From NCBI GenBank assembly GCA_020073385.1, contig JAIQFH010000003.1:124001-188000 (forward strand): DNA of 64,000 bases. Reading direction: 5' to 3'. The notes beneath the pieces are model-generated. The model worked only from the letters and a program-made list of their open reading frames with translations. It was not told the origin of the DNA and did no database searches. Origin of the DNA: Terriglobia bacterium (GTDB lineage: Bacteria > Acidobacteriota > Terriglobia > Terriglobales > Acidobacteriaceae). Both the position numbers and the translations under genes were made by a program. Below are positions 7,264 to 14,836 of the stretch, piece by piece; positions within the stretch are counted from its first letter, which is position 1, and each line of letters opens with the position of its first letter.

Positions 7264-8868
7264 TCAGGGCAGCCCGAAGGTATAAATTGCGCTGCCCGCC
7301 GCGATGGCCACATATTCTCTTCCATCGACCGCAAACGCCATGGGCGCTGCATAGACGGCCCCGCCCATCTGAAAATGCCACAGCGGCTTGAGTGTGGCCG
7401 CGTCGAAAGCGATAAAGTTCCCTTCAGCGTCGCCGCTGAACACTAGGCCCCCGCCTGTCGACAGCACTCCCGACCAGGTCGGCGACGTGTGTTGAAACCT
7501 CTGCTTAGTCTCGCCAGTCGCTGGATCAATGGCCTTCAGGAATCCCAGATACGGTCTAGCCTCTTCCGACGGAAAGTACGCGCTGCCATAGAATGCGTGT
7601 CCAGCCTCATACGGCTGCGGCGCCGTGCTGAAGATGTCGCACTGATCGCGGGCCGTCACGTAGAACAATCCACTCTGCGGATCGTAGGTCGGAGCCATGA
7701 AGTTCGTCGTTCCGAGCGCACCGGGACAAACCGTGTGCCCTTCGAGCGTGGGTGAGGCGTTTTTGTTCGCGACCGGACGCCCCTCCGTGTCTTTCGAATC
7801 GCTCCAGGTCGTCTTGCCGTAGGGCGTCGCCGAGAGCAGCTTCCCGTTTGTGCGGTCGATGACATAGAAGTAGCCGTTGCGGTCGGCCTGCGCGATGAGT
7901 TTCTTGCCGCCGGCATCGATCAGCACGGGAACCTGGGTGGCATCCCAATCGTGCTCGTCATGTTTGGTGAACTGGAAATGCCAATTGAGTTTGCCGGTGT
8001 CGGCGTTTAGTGCGAGAAGGGAATTGCTATACAGATTGTCACCCGCGCGCCCTTCGCCTCGATTTGAAGGCGATGGATTTCCCGTCGGCCAGAAAAGCAG
8101 GTTCGTCGCCGGATCGTATGTGCCCGTGTTCCAGGCCGGAGCGCCGCCCACTTTCCACGACTCGCCTTCCCACGTGTCATGGCCGGGTTCGCCTGGACCG
8201 GGCACGGTGTAATAACGCCACTTGCGTGCGCCAGTCTCTGCATCGTAGGCGTCGATGAATCCGCGCACGCCGTATTCTCCGCCGGAAATGCCAATCACGA
8301 TTTCATTCTTCACCGCGAGGGGCGCAACCGTGAAGCTATGACCGGTTCGATAATCGGCCGCGGTCACGTCCCACACGACCGCGCCGGTTTTGGTGTCGAG
8401 CGCGATCACGTGCGCGTCCAGCGTTCCCAGAAAAACTTTGTCGCCAAGGATTGCCAACCCTCGATTCACGCGTCCGCAGCACGGACGAATGTCACCCGGG
8501 AGCTGCCGCTGATACATCCAGATGGGCCTGCCCGTGCGCGCATCCAGCGCAAAGGCGCGATCGTCCTGTGCGGTAGCGTAGAGAATCCCGTCCACGACCA
8601 GGGGAGTCGTCTCAAGCTTTCCCGTCGCTGCCGTTTGATATACCCACTTTGCCACCATGCTGTGCGCGTTGCCCGTGTTGATTTGCTCAAGCTTGCTGAA
8701 GCGCTGTCCGGAATAACTGCCGGAATAGGTCATCCAGTTCTGCGGTTCTTTCGTGGAATTGACCAGGCGTTCGAAGGTGACCTGGCCGTGGGCGGCAAAC
8801 GTCATAACCCAGACCAGGATGCCGCAGACCTGGATACGGTCCGCGACGATCTTTCCGGCTCTGGCCAA
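7264..8868 (-). CDS. PQQ-dependent alcohol dehydrogenase-like quinoprotein
   Basis: An eight-bladed quinoprotein of the PQQ methanol/ethanol dehydrogenase family, periplasmic. Diagnostic features are the vicinal cysteine pair in IRPCCGRVNRG near the cofactor, the repeated tryptophan-docking blades, and HDEHDWDATQVPV. The Ca2+/lanthanide aspartate usually found in ALDADTG appears here as asparagine (ALNADTG). The ORF opens at 9126, overlapping the cytochrome stop (ATGA), but its first ~85 codons translate repeat DNA. A TTG at 8868 gives a plausible signal peptide (IQVCGILVWVMTFAAHG), so that start is preferred but uncertain. With the upstream two-haem cytochrome c it probably forms a periplasmic alcohol-oxidising pair. 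The substrate is unknown. Confidence 0.85.
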   Translation of the reverse strand: MARAGKIVADRIQVCGILVWVMTFAAHGQVTFERLVNSTKEPQNWMTYSGSYSGQRFSKLEQINTGNAHSMVAKWVYQTAATGKLETTPLVVDGILYATAQDDRAFALDARTGRPIWMYQRQLPGDIRPCCGRVNRGLAILGDKVFLGTLDAHVIALDTKTGAVVWDVTAADYRTGHSFTVAPLAVKNEIVIGISGGEYGVRGFIDAYDAETGARKWRYYTVPGPGEPGHDTWEGESWKVGGAPAWNTGTYDPATNLLFWPTGNPSPSNRGEGRAGDNLYSNSLLALNADTGKLNWHFQFTKHDEHDWDATQVPVLIDAGGKKLIAQADRNGYFYVIDRTNGKLLSATPYGKTTWSDSKDTEGRPVANKNASPTLEGHTVCPGALGTTNFMAPTYDPQSGLFYVTARDQCDIFSTAPQPYEAGHAFYGSAYFPSEEARPYLGFLKAIDPATGETKQRFQHTSPTWSGVLSTGGGLVFSGDAEGNFIAFDAATLKPLWHFQMGGAVYAAPMAFAVDGREYVAIAAGSAIYTFGLP

Positions 8869-8929
8869 CTCGTGGAAGAGATGCCCTTTCAGGGCCGCGT
8901 AAACACATCGACAATCGAAGGCCTTTAGG

Positions 8930-9009
8930 CCCCGTGGGATGCCGGGGCTAAAGCCCCCGAACTTGTTTGTGCTTTGACGCGGCGCTGAAGCGCCGCTCTT
9001 CCACGGTGG
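8930..9009 (-). repeat. GTGGAAGAGCGGC...GCCGC / GGGGCTAAAGCCCC element, copy 1
   Basis: Two adjacent palindromes, CCGGGGCTAAAGCCCCC and GCGGCGCTGAAGCGCCGC, followed by TCTTCCAC. Other copies lie at 40965 and 62448 in the opposite orientation. This copy lies between the cytochrome and the PQQ-dehydrogenase body and keeps the reading frame open through it. Confidence 0.65.
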
Positions 9010-9122
9010 CGTCGACGCTTGTGCTAGTCCGCTCTTCCTCGGTTGCTCCAGTAGACAACCACTCGGTTGCTGCGGCAGACAACAGATCACGCCGTATTCC
9101 TTCAAGCGCAGAATCCGGGTGC

Positions 9123-9944
9123 TCATTTCGCCCCCACGCCGGCCAGGAAGGCCACGATGTCTTCCACTTCCTTATCGCTCAATACATCGGGGTCGTACTT
9201 CGGCATCGCCGACTCGCGGCTCTTCTTGAAGGATTTCAACTTGTCTTTCTGGAGCAGATGAATGTGCTCACCCGAATCCATAATCTGCACACTGAAGCTG
9301 TCTTCATTCAGGATCACGCCCTTAAGCTGTTTTCCATCTGCTGTGACCGCAATGACGCTTTCGTACTCCTGCGGGAACTCTTTGGTTGCTTCCGTCAGTC
9401 CCCAGGCAAGCCGACGGCTTGGATTGCGGATGGATTCGATCATCGCCTCACGGGTGCGCGATCCCCCTACACCGGTCAAATCCGGCCCCATCCTGCCGCC
9501 TTTGCCTTCGACCATGTGGCACATCGAACAATTCCCATCGCCGTAAAACAATGTCTTGCCGTGAACCGCATCGCCGGTCGTTTTGGTTGAGGCCGTCACT
9601 TCCTGACTGCGAATGTAGGTGATGATCTGCCAAATCTCCTCATCGGTCATGCCCACGCCCTGGCCATTCGTGCCGTTCGCGGGCATCGCGGTTCCGGGAA
9701 TGCCGTTGCTGATGATCTGAAACATGTCGGAGTCAGCGTGCGCATGCTTCTTCTGCGCTCGTGTCAGATCGGGGCCGCGACCCCCTCCGCGGGCGCCGAG
9801 TCCGTGACACAGAGCGCAATTGATGCGGAACTCGTACTCGCCGGCCTTTGCCGCCTTGGGATCACCGGCCAGCGGATTCTGACCTAACCCATTGGCCACG
9901 CATGCAAGAAACACCACTCCCACGACCCACATTCGTCCTGCCAT
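9123..9944 (-). CDS. two-haem cytochrome c
   Basis: Periplasmic cytochrome c, 273 aa from the ATG at 9944, which has GAGGAA 6 nt upstream (the ORF opens 9 codons earlier). A cleavable signal peptide (MWVVGVVFLACVANGLGQ) precedes two class I haem domains with CALCH and CSMCH. After the second haem a segment (VTADGKQLKGVILNEDSFSVQIMDSG, then SAMPKYDPDVLSDKEVEDIVAFLA) is typical of Acidobacteriota/Planctomycete-type cytochromes, with the methionine probably an axial ligand. It is encoded just upstream of the PQQ dehydrogenase and is its likely electron acceptor. Confidence 0.9.
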   Translation of the reverse strand: MAGRMWVVGVVFLACVANGLGQNPLAGDPKAAKAGEYEFRINCALCHGLGARGGGRGPDLTRAQKKHAHADSDMFQIISNGIPGTAMPANGTNGQGVGMTDEEIWQIITYIRSQEVTASTKTTGDAVHGKTLFYGDGNCSMCHMVEGKGGRMGPDLTGVGGSRTREAMIESIRNPSRRLAWGLTEATKEFPQEYESVIAVTADGKQLKGVILNEDSFSVQIMDSGEHIHLLQKDKLKSFKKSRESAMPKYDPDVLSDKEVEDIVAFLAGVGAK

Positions 9945-10160
9945 GAATTTCCTCGGCTGAATTTGCCGCATTCTACGCCATCAAGCCGGATTTGCAGCTT
10001 TGGAAATCTCGCCGGAAACAGGAACGGTTCCCGCCGGACATGTCCCGGGGGTATCTGCCGGTAGCAATTTTGCGTCTCTACACTGAAATCCTGTCCTCCA
10101 CCTGCCGATATTCCTGATGAAAGGAGAGCCTTTTCCTTAGGAGGCTAAGTTTCTGATCCT

Positions 10161-10775
10161 TCAGCCTTTCCAGTGGAAGGCCTGAGGCTGAGGGAGGCCC
10201 AGGTGAGCCAGCACGCGATAAGCAAACTCGCGAGCGAGTTCATCTAATGAAGCAGGGCGGTAGTAGAAAGCGGGGATCAAAGGAAAGATGGTCGCGCCGG
10301 CATCGGCGGCCCGGTACATGTTGCGGATGTGGATTTTGTTGAGGGGCGTCTCGCGCACGCAAAGCACCAGGGGACGCTTCTCTTTGAGCGTGACGTCGGC
10401 GGCACGTTCGATCAGTTGCGCGGCGACGCCGTTGGCGATGCGGGCCAGAGTGCCCACGCTGCACGGGATAACGACCATGGCATCAGCGGGATAGGAACCG
10501 CTGGCGACGTTGGCACCGATGTCAGCGTTCGATTGCACTTGAATTTTGCTCTTTGATGTTTTAGCGGACGAGCCGAGCACCTGGGCAACGAGATCGGATC
10601 TGCCTTTGAGGTCCAGTTCCTCGGCCATGACCCGCAACGCGCTGTCGGATGCGATGAAGTTTATGGTCTGAACGCGCTCATCGCGCTCGACGGCTAGCAG
10701 GAAGTGGCGAAGAAAGATAGCTCCACTCGCGCCAGTGGTCGCAACGATGAGATTTTTCGGCAGGTGATTGGGCAC
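10161..10775 (-). CDS. ubiX: UbiX-family flavin prenyltransferase
   Basis: Makes prenylated FMN, the cofactor of UbiD-type decarboxylases, from FMN and dimethylallyl phosphate. Family motifs are ATTGASGAIFLRHFL at the N-terminus (phosphate-binding loop), the central IPCSVGTLARIANG, AADVTLKEKRPLVLCVRETPL and the C-terminal PAFYYRP. The ORF opens with a TTG at 10823. The GTG at 10775 has GAGG 5 nt upstream and gives the usual short N-terminus, so it is preferred. No ubiD homologue lies in the window. It diverges from the ChaN-like gene and stands alone. Confidence 0.9.
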   Translation of the reverse strand: MPNHLPKNLIVATTGASGAIFLRHFLLAVERDERVQTINFIASDSALRVMAEELDLKGRSDLVAQVLGSSAKTSKSKIQVQSNADIGANVASGSYPADAMVVIPCSVGTLARIANGVAAQLIERAADVTLKEKRPLVLCVRETPLNKIHIRNMYRAADAGATIFPLIPAFYYRPASLDELAREFAYRVLAHLGLPQPQAFHWKG

Positions 10776-10828
10776 GGATGCCTCGAACTGAGGAGCATAG
10801 GTAGCGCACGAGGTAGAAGTCAAGACGA

Positions 10829-10858
10829 ACGAGCTAGGAGCCAGAAGCTAGAAGCTGA
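10829..10858 (+). repeat. short degenerate AGAAGCT tandem repeat before the ChaN-like gene
   Basis: GAGCTAGGAGCCAGAAGCTAGAAGCT is a run of related 7-mers ending 4 nt before the ATG at 10862. It occupies the position where a ribosome binding site would be. Confidence 0.5.
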
Positions 10859-10861
10859 ATT

Positions 10862-12454
10862 ATGGCATCTACGGCCAACCTCCGGTCCCGTCGCAGCGCA
10901 GCGCAACTGCACGCGCTTGCCGGTGTAGAGCGCGAGATTCGCGCGCAGGACTCGAATGGCCGCCGGAAGTATCTTCGCGAGTTCAACAAATCATTCCGCA
11001 CCTATGAATCGGTTCTGACCAGCGAGGAAGTTCAAGCGACGTTAGGCTTGGCCGACGTGGTCCTGATCGGGGACTATCACGCTCTGTCGTCATCGCAGCG
11101 CTGTGCCGCTTCGCTAGTTGAACAACGGGCCCTGGCCGGAGATCGGCCAGTAGTGCTCGGCGTCGAGACCGTCTTTGCTCGCGACCAGCACATTCTCGAC
11201 GAATGGTGGCGGCGCGAGATTGATGAAGCCGAACTGCGGCAGCGCATCCGCTTCGATCTGGATTGGGGATACGACTGGGCTCCGTTTTACGATTTGCTGG
11301 TCAGTGCGCGTGATAACGCCGAGGCGCTGTACGGCCTGGATTGCATGCCGCGCGAGGACTTGCGCAAGATCGGCGCCCGCGATCGGCATGCCGCGTTGAA
11401 GATCGCAGAGATCAGGCAGAGGCATCCGAACGCTGTGGTCTACGTGCTCTTTGGCGAGTCGCATATGGCTCCAGGGCATCTGCCACGAGCAGTTCGCAAA
11501 CAGAATCCCGAAGCCAAGGTCGCGACCGTCCTGCAGAACGTAGATTCATTGTATTGGCGTGCTGCGGGAGAACGCGCAGATAAGATCGAGGCCGTTCGAG
11601 TCAAGGAAGACGTTCTCTGCGTATTCAACGCGACGCCGCTGGAGAAATACGAAAGCTACCGGCTGTTTCTCGATCAGTGGAGCCGATGCGACGAGAGCCC
11701 GGATTACGCCCCTACCATTTACAACTTGATCGACAGCCTTGCCAACTTCCTCGAGATCAACCGCTACTCGCCTCACAACGGTACCCAGCCGAAATTCCTA
11801 GTCGACATGTTGCCGGAAGTCTATGGCGGCTCATCGGCTGCGACGCTGGGGCGACTTCTTCTGCGCAAGGGTGTGAGCGAGGACGATCTGCGGAAGATGC
11901 TCGCCCGAGTGGAGGAGTGCGGCAGTACCTATCTGCCGCAGGTGAACGCCTTCTATGTTCGCGAATTCCAGATGATGCACGCCGCCGAGGATGCCACACG
12001 TTTTCTGCATCAGGCGTGCCAGGGCTTGCCGCAGCGGTTGAACGGCCACTCTGGAACAGAATCCGCGGTTGCTGACGAGCAGCCCGCACTGGACCGCTTT
12101 TATGCTCGCGTGATCGAGCACGCGATCGCGTACTTCGGTTCGCGCGTGCTGTATCCTTCTCGGCCTGCTGCGGTCACGGATAATGCTCCGCTGAAACGCG
12201 CGGGGATCGAAAAGATGGCCCAGGCGGCAAGTCGAAGTGAAGACAGTATCGAGCCCACAGCTCTGGAGCTTGGGCATCGCATCGGCAGTCAGATCTACGA
12301 CGCATATTTGTCCGGCAAGGTGCCTCTCAGAGGGCTCCGGCGGCTCTTCCTGGCGCATCTTGATGAACCGGGCATGGCACGCAAGGTGTGCGGTGCGATC
12401 GTTTCCAAACTCAAGTCGGTTTCCCGCCCGTTGGCTAGCGCGGCTCATGCTTGA
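10862..12454 (+). CDS. ChaN/haem-binding-uptake-like protein with long C-terminal extension
   Basis: Residues about 45-250 match the ChaN-like fold (haem-binding uptake, Tiki-like/EreA-related): LIGDYHALSSSQRCAASLVEQ near the start, the mid-domain VVLGVETVFARDQHILDEW, and VVYVLFGESHMAPGHLP with the conserved GESH. ChaN proteins are usually secreted lipoproteins of about 300 aa. This one is 530 aa and has no signal peptide, so it is probably cytoplasmic. Its C-terminal half (about 250-530) is unrecognised. The true role could be hydrolytic rather than iron-related. It stands alone between ubiX and larB, with repeat-like DNA before its start. Confidence 0.65.
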   Translation: MASTANLRSRRSAAQLHALAGVEREIRAQDSNGRRKYLREFNKSFRTYESVLTSEEVQATLGLADVVLIGDYHALSSSQRCAASLVEQRALAGDRPVVLGVETVFARDQHILDEWWRREIDEAELRQRIRFDLDWGYDWAPFYDLLVSARDNAEALYGLDCMPREDLRKIGARDRHAALKIAEIRQRHPNAVVYVLFGESHMAPGHLPRAVRKQNPEAKVATVLQNVDSLYWRAAGERADKIEAVRVKEDVLCVFNATPLEKYESYRLFLDQWSRCDESPDYAPTIYNLIDSLANFLEINRYSPHNGTQPKFLVDMLPEVYGGSSAATLGRLLLRKGVSEDDLRKMLARVEECGSTYLPQVNAFYVREFQMMHAAEDATRFLHQACQGLPQRLNGHSGTESAVADEQPALDRFYARVIEHAIAYFGSRVLYPSRPAAVTDNAPLKRAGIEKMAQAASRSEDSIEPTALELGHRIGSQIYDAYLSGKVPLRGLRRLFLAHLDEPGMARKVCGAIVSKLKSVSRPLASAAHA

Positions 12455-12557
12455 AGCGGTGAGCGATGAGCTGTGAGCAAACGGTCTTGCTCCATTAATT
12501 GATCGCCTCTTCCACCTTCCCGCTTCGCTCAATGCTAATCTAGGACTTCAGCTCGGC

Positions 12558-12582
12558 TGAATGCCGACTGCTGACTGCTGAG
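12558..12582 (+). repeat. short GACTGCT tandem repeat before larB
   Basis: GCCGACTGCTGACTGCTGAG is a short direct repeat ending a few bases before the TTG start of larB. It resembles the runs before the ChaN-like gene and at 20870, but differs in sequence. Confidence 0.4.
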
Positions 12583-12588
12583 TGCCTC

Positions 12589-13338
12589 TTGAACGCCGAA
12601 TCCATCCGCCAACTTTTCCAACGGGTCCGCAACGGTGAAATTACTCCTGACGAGGCAGTCAACCGCCTGCGCCATCTGCCGTTTGAAGATCTCGGATTTG
12701 CGAAAGTCGATCATCACCGGGCGCTGCGCGCGGGAATGCCGGAGGTTATCCTGGGAGAAGGGAAGACTCCTGCGCAGGTCGCGGGCATTTTCGCGCGGCT
12801 TGCCAAGCACGGTGGGAATGTTCTCGCCACTCGCGTGAGCGATAAGCAATTCGCCGCGGTGAAGAAGAAAGTCCGCGGGGTCGAATATCGCGAACTTGCA
12901 CGAGCGATCGTGTTGCACAAGGATTCGACGAAATACGGCAAGGGAATGGTGGCTGTCGTTTCCGCTGGAACCAGCGACATTCCCGTTGCCGAAGAGGCCG
13001 TGGTCACGGCTGAAATGATGGGCAATGAAGTGCGACATTTCTACGACGTCGGCGTCGCCGGGATTCACCGCTTGCTCGCAAACCGCGAGGCGCTCACCAA
13101 GGCGCGTGTGGTGATTGTTTGTGCCGGAATGGAAGGAGCTCTACCCAGCGTCGTCGGAGGATTGGTCGGCGTTCCTGTGATCGCCGTTCCTACGAGCGTT
13201 GGCTACGGCGCGTCATTCAAGGGAATGGCTGCGCTGCTGGGCATGCTCAATTCATGCGCTTCGAACGTGAGCGTCGTCAATATCGATAACGGGTTTGGCG
13301 CAGGGTACGTTGCCTCGCTCATCAACCGCTTGTCTTGA
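12589..13338 (+). CDS. larB: LarB, nickel-pincer cofactor biosynthesis carboxylase
   Basis: LarB carboxylates and hydrolyses nicotinic acid adenine dinucleotide in the first step of nickel-pincer nucleotide synthesis, the cofactor of lactate racemase-type enzymes. The 249-aa protein carries the AIR-carboxylase-like core [13 protein letters not shown], then [18 protein letters not shown] and [25 protein letters not shown]. The start is probably the TTG at 12589; the first ATG is 48 codons in, and no clear Shine-Dalgarno is visible. larC, larE and larA are not in the window, so its partners must be elsewhere or the protein works in another context. The PPOX gene follows 18 bp later. Confidence 0.9.
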   Translation: MNAESIRQLFQRVRNGEITPDEAVNRLRHLPFEDLGFAKVDHHRALRAGMPEVILGEGKTPAQVAGIFARLAKHGGNVLATRVSDKQFAAVKKKVRGVEYRELARAIVLHKDSTKYGKGMVAVVSAGTSDIPVAEEAVVTAEMMGNEVRHFYDVGVAGIHRLLANREALTKARVVIVCAGMEGALPSVVGGLVGVPVIAVPTSVGYGASFKGMAALLGMLNSCASNVSVVNIDNGFGAGYVASLINRLS

Positions 13339-13356
13339 TCTGTCAAAGGAGTTGCA

Positions 13357-13776
13357 ATGCCCATCTCACTCTCTCCTGAAGTGCAACAGTTAATCGATCG
13401 CCCCAACTTTGCGCACCTTGCCACGCTGATGTCTGACAGTTCGCCGCAATCGGTGCCGGTGTGGATCGGGCGTGAGGGCGAGCACCTTGTCGTTTGCACC
13501 GGGGAAGGCTCGCTTAAAGCGAAGAACACGAAGCGTGATCCGCGCGTCGCGCTTTCGATCGTAGACTTCACCAATCCTTACGAAGAGGTTCAGATCCGGG
13601 GACAAGTCGTGGAGCGCCGCCCCGACTCGGATTTCAAATATATGGATGCCATCTCGCACAAGTACACGGGGAAGCAATTCCCGTTCCGCAGCCCCGAAGG
13701 CCGGGTCGCGCTGGTGATTGAAGTGGAGAAAGTGCGCTACACGAAGCTGCCGTTCGAGCACACGCCGCCGAAATGA
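13357..13776 (+). CDS. PPOX-class flavin/F420-dependent oxidoreductase
   Basis: A 139-residue protein of the pyridoxamine 5'-phosphate oxidase-like split-barrel fold. The motifs FAHLATLMSDSSPQSVPVW, then LKAKNTKRDPRVALSIVD and VRYTKLPFEHTPPK fit the 'PPOX class probable F420-dependent enzyme' subfamily. It probably reduces a small substrate with F420 or a flavin. The start has a good Shine-Dalgarno (AAAGGAG, 6 nt before ATG). It lies 18 bp after larB on the same strand, so the two are likely co-transcribed, though no shared pathway is known. Confidence 0.85.
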   Translation: MPISLSPEVQQLIDRPNFAHLATLMSDSSPQSVPVWIGREGEHLVVCTGEGSLKAKNTKRDPRVALSIVDFTNPYEEVQIRGQVVERRPDSDFKYMDAISHKYTGKQFPFRSPEGRVALVIEVEKVRYTKLPFEHTPPK

Positions 13777-13802
13777 AAAGGGCGCAGTTTTCACCGCGCC
13801 CT
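13776..13802 (-). terminator. terminator of the BON-domain gene
   Basis: AGGGCGC-N10-GCGCCCT is a perfect 7-bp stem, followed on the minus strand by TTTTC. It begins 36 nt past the BON gene stop and also sits at the end of the convergent PPOX gene, so it may serve both. Confidence 0.6.
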
Positions 13803-13837
13803 CGTCACCGCTACATCAACTTCAGTCTTCGGCTGCC

Positions 13838-14608
13838 TTAGCTCTTCGCCACCTGCAGTTTGTTCTCGACGCTAAACGCGCCGAACACGCCGCCGGCCCG
13901 GAGTCCCGCGATGTTCCTATCCATCGTGCTGTCGACAGAACCATACAGGGTTACATGTCCGTTGACGACGATGATGCGGATCGGACGTGCGGGATCTATG
14001 GCGTACTTGCTGAGCACGGAATCACCATAGATGGCACGCAGTGCTCGCAGGCGTACGCTGTCATCGAACGGCGATACCGGTTCGATCGAAACGTTGTCGA
14101 TGACGTCCTTCACGCCAGGCATGTTTGCGATCTCTGCCAGCGCTTCGTCGCGGCCCACGCCAGTGCGATCCTGTCCTTCCACCGTGACCACACCATCCTT
14201 CACGCCAATGGCGAAGTAGTCGAAGGTGCTGTCATAGCCCGTGCGGACATAAGTCAGCTTCTTCGCCAGCTTCTGCTCGAGCCGCGCGTCCGGAACGTTA
14301 GGGCCTGCGACCGTAATCAGATTACGAACTCCCTGGGAGTTCGAGGTCTTCCGCGCCAGCTTGGCCGCATCGAGCTTACGCTGATAAAGGTCCACGGTTC
14401 CGGTAAGAGTGACAATGCCATCCTCGACCGAAGCCTTTACATCGTTGTACTGACTCTTGGACGCCAGTTTCTGCGTCACCGCATTCTGAAGTTGAGTGTC
14501 ATAACGAGAGGCTGCTGCGCTGGTTTCAGCCATGAGGGTTGCACTCAGCAGCCCGACCGCCAGCAACGAACCCGCCAATTTCTTAAAACTTTGCTTTCTA
14601 GTCATCAT
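13838..14608 (-). CDS. secreted triple-BON-domain protein
   Basis: Exported protein of 256 aa with a signal peptide (SLLAVGLLSATLMAETSAA) and three BON-like units at about residues 35-105, 110-180 and 190-255. Typical pieces are VEDGIVTLTGTVDLYQRKLDAAKLA, VKDGVVTVEGQ and VVNGHVTLYGSVDSTMDR. BON proteins of this OsmY-like layout bind phospholipid or help envelope stability under stress. The start has a strong Shine-Dalgarno (AGGAGGTGACC); either of two adjacent ATGs could be used. A perfect palindrome 35 bp upstream points to control by a dimeric repressor or activator. Confidence 0.85.
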   Translation of the reverse strand: MMTRKQSFKKLAGSLLAVGLLSATLMAETSAAASRYDTQLQNAVTQKLASKSQYNDVKASVEDGIVTLTGTVDLYQRKLDAAKLARKTSNSQGVRNLITVAGPNVPDARLEQKLAKKLTYVRTGYDSTFDYFAIGVKDGVVTVEGQDRTGVGRDEALAEIANMPGVKDVIDNVSIEPVSPFDDSVRLRALRAIYGDSVLSKYAIDPARPIRIIVVNGHVTLYGSVDSTMDRNIAGLRAGGVFGAFSVENKLQVAKS

Positions 14609-14642
14609 AAGGTCACCTCCTGACCCGTTGACAATTCTTTAC

Positions 14643-14664
14643 TAATTAACCATCTGGTTAATTA
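14643..14664. promoter_or_regulatory. palindromic operator upstream of the BON-domain gene
   Basis: TAATTAACCA-TC-TGGTTAATTA is a perfect 10+2+10 inverted repeat ending 35 bp before the BON gene start. It stands out as AT-rich in GC-rich surroundings. This size and symmetry suit a TetR- or MarR-type dimer; no regulator gene is adjacent. Confidence 0.55.
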
Positions 14665-14836
14665 TTTCGATGCGGAGGTGTCATTCGAAGATGCATGCGC
14701 GGGAGGCGGAAAGCAGGCGACAATTCAGTCAAAATTCGCAGGAAATACGCAACTTTTTGAACGATCCAGGGTTGAGGAAAGGCGGGGAGAAAACTGGACA
14801 CAGATTTCTCCCGCGTTCAAGAAACCGAACAAAAGT

